From the NCBI GenBank assembly GCA_026400415.1, contig JAPLPA010000305.1, positions 1 to 12,641 on the forward strand: 12,641 bases of DNA, given 5' to 3'. Under the pieces are notes generated by a model, which did no database searches, was not told where the DNA came from, and saw only the letters and a list, made by a program, of their open reading frames with translations. This stretch comes from Afipia sp. (GTDB taxonomy: Bacteria; Pseudomonadota; Alphaproteobacteria; Rhizobiales; Xanthobacteraceae). Shown in pieces: positions 6,233-11,457 of the stretch (the stretch's first letter is position 1; each line of letters begins with the position of its first letter). Position numbers and translations under genes: made by a program.

Positions 6233-6838
6233 ATTCGGGTTGGGATCGGCGACCACATTCTGCAACGGTCGCGCTATGCCGTGGGTCCAGTCGGCAGGAC
6301 CAAGGACGGCCGACAAACTCTCTGACGAAGCGCCCGCGATGATCGGCGCCGTCTGGCGAAACCATGCAACGCCGTCGCCGATGCGGCTTTCCATTGCATC
6401 CATCATCCACCGCCTGCCGTGAAACGATTTGATCGTGCGCGTTGGATATTTCGAAGGGTCGATATTCGTCGGCGTCGTTTTTGGAATCTCAGGCGTTTCG
6501 ACACGGCGGTCATTGATAAAGGTAATTCGCGCGGTTGCGCATGGATCGGAATGGACGTCTGCATATAGAGTATTGTCGATGACGTTGACGCGACCGCCTT
6601 CGCGCAGGGGCAAGATTTGCGTGCGCAGAGACGACATCGGAGTCGGCTTCAAAAATGAAACCGTTACGCTGATCGCAGCGCCCCATTTTCGTGCGTCAGC
6701 GAGCGCCTCAACCTCTGCGGTCAAAAGGCTGGCAATCGCGCCGCCTTGCAGTCCGCTGAATGGACCTGCCGCCAATGCCGAGGGTTGCCAAAATCCCGGC
6801 GTGTCACCGTGTCTGAAGATTGCGCCTGACGCGCTCAT
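5981..6838 (-). CDS. Acyl-CoA thioesterase family protein (double hotdog), 3' end replaced
   Basis: ATG 6838 overlaps the moxR stop as ATGA, implying translational coupling. The first half has the first hotdog pattern: a PFSGLQGGAIASLLTAEVEA helix, then VTVSFLKPTPMSSLRTQI and GGRVNVIDNTLYAD. The second half has ESLSAVLGPADWTHG, PNPNLTVHLLRKPRGGWIGI and QCGWDTERGVGVGDGTILDS. This is the TesB-like/4HBT_3 double-hotdog layout of thioesterases that hydrolyse acyl-CoA; substrate unknown. Family resemblance stops at S240. The remaining residues, from RLQFGSAEGDVSRHW to the stop at 5981, are antisense to the lactonase gene, so about 15 native residues (usually an 'FG.A.Q.LL' end) seem lost and replaced by a 45-residue foreign tail. 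The hotdog core is probably intact but folding or activity may suffer. Confidence 0.75.
   Translation of the reverse strand: MSASGAIFRHGDTPGFWQPSALAAGPFSGLQGGAIASLLTAEVEALADARKWGAAISVTVSFLKPTPMSSLRTQILPLREGGRVNVIDNTLYADVHSDPCATARITFINDRRVETPEIPKTTPTNIDPSKYPTRTIKSFHGRRWMMDAMESRIGDGVAWFRQTAPIIAGASSESLSAVLGPADWTHGIARPLQNVVADPNPNLTVHLLRKPRGGWIGIRAQCGWDTERGVGVGDGTILDSRLQFGSAEGDVSRHWIAGRNLLNQFSVRGDHRNIAAHQRRDANIA
6119..6124. other. Apparent deletion or fusion point between two convergent genes
   Basis: The plus-strand lactonase loses family resemblance after T280-A281 (about 6121), and the minus-strand thioesterase loses it after D239-S240 (6124-6119). Both breaks coincide. In relatives each gene should have its own native 3' end and stop; here each reads on into the antisense of the other. 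A deletion that removed both 3' ends and the intergenic region explains this most simply. It could be natural or an assembly collapse. Confidence 0.5.
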
Positions 6839-7677
6839 ACCTCGCGGCGGCTAAGGAAGGCGAGCCGTTCGAACAGGTGTACGTCCTGCTCGTTTTTGAG
6901 CAACGCACCATGCAGCGGCGGAATGAGCTTGCGCGGATCGCGTTCGCGCAACTGCTCGACGGTCATCTCCTCGTTCAGCAATAATTTAAGCCAGTCGAGA
7001 AGTTCGGACGTCGAAGGCTTCTTTTTTAGGCCCGGCACGTCGCGCACCTCGAAGAAGATCTTCATTGCTTCGGCGACGAGCCGTTTCTGAATACCGGGGA
7101 AGTGGACGTCCACGATGGCCTGCATCGTGTCGATGTCGGGGAACTTGATGTAGTGGAAAAAACAGCGGCGCAAAAACGCGTCCGGCAATTCCTTTTCATT
7201 ATTCGACGTGATCATGATGATTGGGCGCTGTTTCGCCTTGATGGTCTCGCCGGTCTCGTAGACGTGGAATTCCATCCGATCCAGTTCGAGCAGCAGGTCG
7301 TTCGGAAATTCGATATCGGCCTTATCGACCTCGTCGATGAGCAGCACCGGCCGCTTCTCGCTGGTAAACGCATCCCACAATTTGCCGCGCTTGATGTAGG
7401 TGGAAATATCCGACACGCGCGGATCGCCGAGCTGACTATCACGAAGACGCGACACCGCGTCGTATTCGTAAAGGCCTTGCTGCGCTTTCGTTGTTGACTT
7501 GATGTGCCAGGTCAGCAGCGGCGCATCGAGCGCCTTGGCGACTTCCTCGGCCAGCACGGTCTTGCCGGTGCCGGGTTCGCCCTTCACGAGCAGCGGGCGC
7601 TCAAGGACGATCGCGGCGTTGACTGCAATTTTCAAATCGTCAGTGGCGACGTAATTTTTTGTGCCGGTAAATTTCAT
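6835..7677 (-). CDS. MoxR family AAA+ ATPase
   Basis: 280 residues from ATG 7677 (MKFTGTKNYVATDDLK), chosen because the family starts there and AAGGG lies 10 bases upstream. An in-frame ATG at 7710 would add 11 unconserved residues and has no ribosome binding site. Walker A is GEPGTGKT (33-40), Walker B is LLIDEVD (112-118), and sensor 1/arginine-finger region is ITSNNEKELPDAFLRR (156-171); a helical lid follows (ELLDWLKLLL). MoxR ATPases act as chaperone-like remodelers, typically with a VWA-domain partner, in metal insertion or complex maturation (compare CoxD/CoxE). The CoxE-like VWA gene lies nearby at 8194 on the other strand and is the obvious partner. The stop overlaps the thioesterase start by four bases. 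Confidence 0.93.
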   Translation of the reverse strand: MKFTGTKNYVATDDLKIAVNAAIVLERPLLVKGEPGTGKTVLAEEVAKALDAPLLTWHIKSTTKAQQGLYEYDAVSRLRDSQLGDPRVSDISTYIKRGKLWDAFTSEKRPVLLIDEVDKADIEFPNDLLLELDRMEFHVYETGETIKAKQRPIIMITSNNEKELPDAFLRRCFFHYIKFPDIDTMQAIVDVHFPGIQKRLVAEAMKIFFEVRDVPGLKKKPSTSELLDWLKLLLNEEMTVEQLRERDPRKLIPPLHGALLKNEQDVHLFERLAFLSRREV

Positions 7678-7710
7678 CGTACGAACGCCCTTGCGGCCTG
7701 ATTGAGTCAT

Positions 7711-7725
7711 CTTGTTTCAAACAAG
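7711..7725. repeat. Perfect 15-bp palindrome upstream of moxR
   Basis: Arms CTTGTTT (7711-7717) and AAACAAG (7719-7725) flank a single central base. It lies 34 bases upstream of the chosen moxR start and directly before the alternative ATG at 7710. It could be an operator for a dimeric regulator, or an extension of the adjacent terminator's U-rich tail region. No regulator gene is adjacent to suggest which protein would bind. Confidence 0.4.
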
Positions 7726-7750
7726 AAACGACCGCCGTCTCAGGCGGTCG
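7718..7750 (-). terminator. Rho-independent terminator of the GlsB-like gene
   Basis: An 8-bp perfect GC-rich stem, CGACCGCC (7729-7736) with GGCGGTCG (7743-7750), and a 6-base loop. On the minus strand it is followed by TTTCTTGTTTG, an adequate though interrupted U-tract. It begins 21 bases after the stop of the GlsB-like gene, separating that gene from moxR, which is on the same strand. moxR therefore needs its own promoter in a very short space, or depends on readthrough. Confidence 0.7.
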
Positions 7751-7771
7751 CGTCCGAAATCGTTTAGTGCT

Positions 7772-8017
7772 TTAAGCGCGCCGGAGCAAACCAATAACGA
7801 CAAGCACGATAACGGCACCGATCATGGCGTTGATGATTTCACCGACCATGCCTGCACCGAGCCGAACGCCAAGCTGAGGCAGCAGCCAGCCCGCCACGAT
7901 TGCGCCCACGATGCCGACAACAATGTTACCGAGAATGCCGAAGCCGAAGCCTCGAACGACCAAACCGGCCAACCATCCTGCGATGGCACCGACGATAATC
8001 CAGGCAATAATACCCAT
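7772..8017 (-). CDS. GlsB/YeaQ/YmgE family stress-response membrane protein
   Basis: 81 residues from ATG 8017; GAGGG lies 6 bases upstream. Three hydrophobic spans are visible: IIAWIIVGAIAGWLAGLVV, ILGNIVVGIVGAIVAGWLLP and MIGAVIVLVVIGLL, with the glycine-rich turn VVRGFGFGILGNI between the first two. This is the pattern of the 'transglycosylase-associated' (Transgly_assoc) family, small inner-membrane proteins often induced by acid or general stress; no enzyme activity is established despite the old name. It sits between the moxR gene and the VWA gene, on the moxR strand, but has its own terminator at 7729-7750. The gap to the divergent VWA gene is 176 bases. Confidence 0.93.
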   Translation of the reverse strand: MGIIAWIIVGAIAGWLAGLVVRGFGFGILGNIVVGIVGAIVAGWLLPQLGVRLGAGMVGEIINAMIGAVIVLVVIGLLRRA

Positions 8018-8085
8018 GAGCGACCCTCAATGTTCAATCACGACTCGGATGGCCGTGCAGGCGAAGCTTAGTTGAATCAGGGTTC

Positions 8086-8102
8086 CGGTCCAGCGGGGAC
8101 CG
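8086..8102. repeat. Short inverted repeat in a divergent intergenic region
   Basis: CGGTCC (8086-8091) pairs with GGACCG (8097-8102) around a 5-base loop. It lies between the divergent GlsB-like and VWA genes. It has no U-tract, so it is not a terminator in either direction. It could be an operator half-site pair or chance in GC-rich DNA. Confidence 0.2.
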
Positions 8103-8193
8103 CGCAGATTTCAGGCAGCAGTCCTGCGTTGCACTGCATTAGTTGCTGGGGGCGAACCCTTGACGCTCGGCCTCTCATGAGCAAATTAGACCC

Positions 8194-9369
8194 ATGTTCC
8201 TGCAATTTTTCACATCGCTGCGCGACGCGCAGGTGCCAGTCACGTTGCGCGAGTACCTCACTCTGATGGAGGCGCTGAACGCCAACTTGGCCGACCAGAC
8301 AGTGGAAAATTTTTACTATCTGTCACGCGCCTCGTTGGTGAAGGACGAGCGCAATCTCGACAAGTTCGACCGCGTGTTTGGAACGGTCTTCAAGGGACTC
8401 GAGAGCCTGCTCGATGCGATGGAGAAGGCGGAGATCCCGGCCGAGTGGCTGCGCAAGGCCGCCGAGAAATATCTTACCGAGGAAGAGAAGAAGCAGATCG
8501 AGGCGATGGGCTGGGACAAGCTCATGGAGACCTTGAAGAAGCGGCTCGAAGAACAGAAGAAGCGCCACGAGGGCGGCAGCAAGTGGATCGGTACCGGGGG
8601 CACCTCGCCATTCGGTGCAAACGGCTACAATCCCGAAGGCATCCGCATCGGCCAGGACAAGAACCGCAATTTCTCGGCTGTGAAAGTCTGGGATCGCCGC
8701 GAGTTCAAAGACCTCGACGGCAACGTCGAACTTGGAATCCGTAACATTAAGGTGGCGTTGCGGCGGCTGCGTAAATTCGCCCGCACCGGCGCGCCCGATG
8801 AACTCGATCTTGATACGACGATCAAGGAAACCGCGAACCACGGTTACCTCGATGTTCACATGCGGCCTGAACGCCGCAACGCCGTGAAAGTTCTGATTTT
8901 CTTCGACATCGGCGGGTCGATGGATGGCCACATCGCGCAGGTCGAGGAATTGTTTTCGGCTGCGAAAACTGAATTCAAGCACATGGAATATTTCTACTTC
9001 CACAATTGCCTTTATGAAGGCGTGTGGAAGCAAAACAGACGGCGCTTCTCGGATCGCACGCCGACATGGGACATTCTGCATAAATACCCGCATGACTATA
9101 AGGTCGTGTTCGTCGGCGATGCGTCGATGTCGCCATATGAGATCGTCGTGCCGGGCGGCTCGGTCGAACACGTCAATGAGGAGCCGGGGTCGGTGTGGCT
9201 GGAGCGCGTGACGCGGACCTATCCGCACGCGATCTGGCAGAACCCCGTCGCCCGCAAGCATTGGGACTATTCGGAATACACCACCATCATCCGCCGCCTG
9301 TTCAACGAACGCATGTTCCCGCTGACGCTTGAGGGACTGGACGGGGCGATGAAGGAACTGACGCGATAA
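8194..9369 (+). CDS. CoxE-like VWA-domain protein (MoxR partner)
   Basis: 391 residues. An N-terminal helical region (FLQFFTSLRDAQVPVTLREY, then LVKDERNLDKFDRVFGTVFK) matches the CoxE-like family. A charged helix (LTEEEKKQIEAM, RLEEQKKRHEG) and a linker with FGANGYNPEGIRIGQ follow. The C-terminal VWA domain begins near residue 230; its metal-ion site reads D238-I-G-G-S242 (FFDIGGSMDGH) rather than the textbook DxSxS, and a later acidic element is D309 in FVGDASMSPYE. I recall DxGxS as common in this subfamily, so it need not be inactive. CoxE-like proteins pair with MoxR ATPases, where the ATPase remodels a client recruited by the VWA protein. Start ATG 8194 fits the family N-terminus although the ribosome binding site is weak. 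Confidence 0.9.
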   Translation: MFLQFFTSLRDAQVPVTLREYLTLMEALNANLADQTVENFYYLSRASLVKDERNLDKFDRVFGTVFKGLESLLDAMEKAEIPAEWLRKAAEKYLTEEEKKQIEAMGWDKLMETLKKRLEEQKKRHEGGSKWIGTGGTSPFGANGYNPEGIRIGQDKNRNFSAVKVWDRREFKDLDGNVELGIRNIKVALRRLRKFARTGAPDELDLDTTIKETANHGYLDVHMRPERRNAVKVLIFFDIGGSMDGHIAQVEELFSAAKTEFKHMEYFYFHNCLYEGVWKQNRRRFSDRTPTWDILHKYPHDYKVVFVGDASMSPYEIVVPGGSVEHVNEEPGSVWLERVTRTYPHAIWQNPVARKHWDYSEYTTIIRRLFNERMFPLTLEGLDGAMKELTR

Positions 9370-9396
9370 TTTTCTTACTCACAGCCGGACACACTC

Positions 9397-9810
9397 ATGC
9401 CCCAGAACATCACACGCAGCGTCCAATCGATGCTCGACGAGGCCAACGCGCAGGTCGAGACCATGAGCGCCGCCGACGTCATCGCGGCAGCTCAGGCCGA
9501 GAACGTGGTGCTTGTCGACATTCGCGACCCGCGCGAGCTTGAGCGCGATGGACGAGTCCCCGGTGCGTTCCATTGCACACGCGGGATGCTCGAATTCTGG
9601 ATTGATCCGAAGTCGCCTTACGCCAAGCCGGTGTTTCAGGAAGACAAGAAATTCATTTTCATGTGCGCAGGCGGACTGCGCTCGGCGCTCGCGGCGAAAA
9701 CCGCGCACGACATGGGGCTGAAGCCCGTCGCGCATCTCGGCGGCGGATTTGCGGCGTGGCGCGATGCCGGCGGTTCTGTGCAGGCGTTCGTTCCGAAAGA
9801 CAAGAAATGA
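9397..9810 (+). CDS. Single-domain rhodanese-like sulfurtransferase
   Basis: 137 residues from ATG 9397, 27 bases after the VWA stop. Rhodanese-fold signatures are VVLVDIRDPRELERDGRVPG (residues 37-56), with the catalytic cysteine C90 in the loop MCAGGLRSALAA, and LGGGFAAWRDAGG near the end. The loop CAGGLRS is six residues after the cysteine, the length typical of sulfur-transferring rhodaneses rather than Cdc25-like phosphatases. It carries a persulfide on C90 and passes it to thiophilic acceptors; the in vivo acceptor is unknown. There is no signal peptide, so it is cytoplasmic. Its stop overlaps the start of the next gene as ATGA, coupling translation of two sulfurtransferases. The VWA gene upstream may be in the same operon. 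Confidence 0.92.
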   Translation: MPQNITRSVQSMLDEANAQVETMSAADVIAAAQAENVVLVDIRDPRELERDGRVPGAFHCTRGMLEFWIDPKSPYAKPVFQEDKKFIFMCAGGLRSALAAKTAHDMGLKPVAHLGGGFAAWRDAGGSVQAFVPKDKK

Positions 9811-10592
9811 CCGATCCCCTCGTTTCTACCGAATGGCTTGCCGATCATCTGAACGACGCGAATGTCCGCGTACTCGACGCGACGTTCAAGTTGCCCGGCG
9901 TGCTGCCGTTGCCGAAAGATGATTTTCTCAACGCGCATATTCCAGGTTCAGTGTTCTTCGATGTCGATGCGGTGTCGGATCACACAAGTTCGTTGCCGCA
10001 CATGTTTCCGAGCGCAGAACAATTCGGCCGCGATGTAGGCAACCTAGGCGTCGGCAATGACGACACGATTGTTGTCTACGATGCGGGTGGATGGGTCGCG
10101 GCGCCGCGCGCATGGTGGATGTTCCTGTCGTTCGGCCACAAAAAAATTCACGTACTCGACGGCGGCTTGAAGAAGTGGCTTGCAGAAGGCCGCCCCATCG
10201 AGAAGGGCGAGGCGAAACCCGGCAATCTCGAATCCAAAGCCGAGCAGGTGATCGACGCACGTCCCGCTGGGCGTTTCGACGGCAGCGTTGCGGAGCCGCG
10301 TGCGGGTTTGCGCGGTGGGCATATTCCGGGCAGCCGCAGCGTGCCTTATGCCGGTTTGTTCGATGCGACGACGGGCGCTATGAAATCACCCGATGAGTTG
10401 CTCAAAGCATTCTCGAATGCTGGCGTCGATTTGAAAAAACCTATCGTCACCAGTTGCGGGTCAGGTGTGTCGGCCGGTGTGCTGACGCTAGCGCTCTACC
10501 GGCTCGGCGTTGCCGACTCGGCCCTCTACGATGGCTCGTGGTCAGAATGGGGAGTTGGCGGCGGCCCGCCGGTTGCGACCGGTCCCGCTTGA
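9807..10592 (+). CDS. sseA: Tandem-rhodanese sulfurtransferase, 3-mercaptopyruvate sulfurtransferase type
   Basis: 261 residues from ATG 9807, whose ATGA overlaps the rhodanese stop. There are two rhodanese domains. The first (STEWLADHLNDANVRVLDAT to LDGGLKKWLAEGRP) is catalytically inert, with the active cysteine position replaced around VVYDAGGWVAAPRAWW. The second (VIDARPAGRFDG, LRGGHIPGSRSVPY) ends in the active loop T-S-C217-G-S-G-V-S-A. The C-G-S/T-G-V-S/T motif is the mark of mercaptopyruvate-type enzymes, which move sulfur from 3-mercaptopyruvate to a thiol or cyanide, as opposed to thiosulfate-type CRKG. The last residues, YDGSWSEWG and PVATGPA, are the typical family end. The 3' 51 bases overlap the convergent membrane-protein gene. 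Confidence 0.88.
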   Translation: MTDPLVSTEWLADHLNDANVRVLDATFKLPGVLPLPKDDFLNAHIPGSVFFDVDAVSDHTSSLPHMFPSAEQFGRDVGNLGVGNDDTIVVYDAGGWVAAPRAWWMFLSFGHKKIHVLDGGLKKWLAEGRPIEKGEAKPGNLESKAEQVIDARPAGRFDGSVAEPRAGLRGGHIPGSRSVPYAGLFDATTGAMKSPDELLKAFSNAGVDLKKPIVTSCGSGVSAGVLTLALYRLGVADSALYDGSWSEWGVGGGPPVATGPA

Positions 10593-11102
10593 CGCGGTTT
10601 GGTCCGGCGCATCGAAACCAGTGAACGGCGAATTCGAACTGGCCACCGACTGCTGCGGCTGAATCGTCACCTGCGTGCGCGCGCTCCAATGTCGTATCAG
10701 CTTTGCGTTTCGAATGTTCCGCGCACGCTTCGCTCGTCGCACGCGTGGCTTAGTTACTTCGTCCGGTTTTGTGGTTTCTTCAGTTGCGGATTTTTCGGCG
10801 ACGATGGCTTTTTCAGTCGCTTGCGTATCGACGCTGGCCATCTTTGCGTCGCTGGATTTTTTGCTATCGGGTTTTGTGGTTTCGGCCTGCTTCGGGGCGG
10901 GCGGTTCAACACGCAACAGCGCCAATGTTGGCCTACCGGAATCGACCGCAGGCATCAGCGGCTGTTGGGCCGCGCGCCAGGATGGAATGCCGACGAATTC
11001 CTCATGCGCAGAGCGGAGCAAAGCCGCAGCCCCGAGCCCGAAGATCAGCACTGAAGCCGACAGCACGAAGGTGGCGAACAGAATCCGAAATCCGGGAAGC
11101 AT
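10542..11102 (-). CDS. Membrane-anchored conserved hypothetical protein
   Basis: 186 residues from ATG 11102. An N-terminal anchor (RILFATFVLSASVLIFGLGA, residues 6-25, then AALLRSAHEEF) is followed by a low-complexity region rich in Lys, Glu, Thr and Pro (about residues 65-125) and a strongly basic block VRRAKRARNIRNAKLIRHW (about 126-144). I recognise the MLPGFR...FGLGAAALLR...HEEF start from Bradyrhizobium, Nitrobacter and Rhodopseudomonas proteins of unknown function. The anchor with a long charged tail suggests a periplasmic or cytoplasmic-face tether; the side cannot be fixed from sequence. The C-terminal ~17 residues overlap sseA in antisense and may be non-conserved. A hairpin lies upstream at 11126-11144. 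Confidence 0.75.
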   Translation of the reverse strand: MLPGFRILFATFVLSASVLIFGLGAAALLRSAHEEFVGIPSWRAAQQPLMPAVDSGRPTLALLRVEPPAPKQAETTKPDSKKSSDAKMASVDTQATEKAIVAEKSATEETTKPDEVTKPRVRRAKRARNIRNAKLIRHWSARTQVTIQPQQSVASSNSPFTGFDAPDQTASSGTGRNRRAAANSPF

Positions 11103-11125
11103 GTTGTGTATCTTTTCGTGTCCTG

Positions 11126-11144
11126 GCTTCGCCGGAGGCGAAGC
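11126..11144. repeat. Hairpin in the 5' region of the membrane-protein gene
   Basis: GCTTCGCC (11126-11133) pairs perfectly with GGCGAAGC (11137-11144) around a 3-base loop. It is 24 bases upstream of ATG 11102 on the minus strand and would lie in the leader of that mRNA. No U-tract follows on either strand. It resembles the short GC-rich palindromes scattered in Bradyrhizobiaceae intergenic regions, but only one copy is seen here. Confidence 0.45.
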
Positions 11145-11186
11145 TGTCTCGTCGTACGCAATGCTGGCGATACGCTTTGACGCTCA

Positions 11187-11199
11187 CGGAACACTTCCG
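11187..11199. repeat. 13-bp inverted repeat, possible operator
   Basis: CGGAA and TTCCG are separated by three bases in the same divergent intergenic region. Perfect but short; may be chance. No regulator gene is nearby. Confidence 0.25.
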
Positions 11200-11457
11200 A
11201 TTCGCCGGCTTGCGGGGCGTGCCGCGCGGCGAATCAGGCAAAAATAAGAATACTCCAAACCGCCAAGGACGCTTGAAAAAAGTTCGGAGGATCAAATACA
11301 TCGCCGCAGCGCGGGAACCTCTGTCGGGCGTCGGGAATCTCTCGAAAAAGTAACGTCCGGAGGCCCGGTTTTTCGACAAATGTCTTGAATGTGCCGCTAT
11401 CCTGCGCGAATTGCCGTTAACGTTGCGGTGTGGGGTTCACACTATACAAGGGGCATG

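Larger units (their letters stand above)
11103..11457. other. Divergent intergenic region, 355 bases
   Basis: It lies between the minus-strand membrane protein and the plus-strand L,D-transpeptidase and must hold promoters for both. I see two inverted repeats (11126-11144 and 11187-11199) and a smaller one, GTGTG/CACAC with a 6- to 5-base loop, at 11428-11442 just before the transpeptidase ribosome binding site. AAGGGG at 11448-11453 is that binding site. Frames that remain open across this region have no family resemblance and look like shadows. No RNA gene is recognisable. Confidence 0.6.

Noticed and set aside
8062..8086. Possible general-stress (EcfG-type) promoter for the GlsB-like gene: GGAAC on the minus strand at 8086-8082.
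   Set aside because: The -10 region at the expected 16-17 base spacing lacks the CGTT element, so half the signal is missing. Plausible for a stress gene but not supportable.
9663..9806. Extension of the sseA frame upstream to ATG 9663.
   Set aside because: It lies within the rhodanese gene in another frame and is arginine-rich; the ATGA overlap at 9807 and the family N-terminus favour the shorter start.
11002..11379. Minus-strand frame crossing the intergenic region before the L,D-transpeptidase.
   Set aside because: It overlaps the membrane-protein gene in a different frame, lacks a ribosome binding site and shows no family resemblance.
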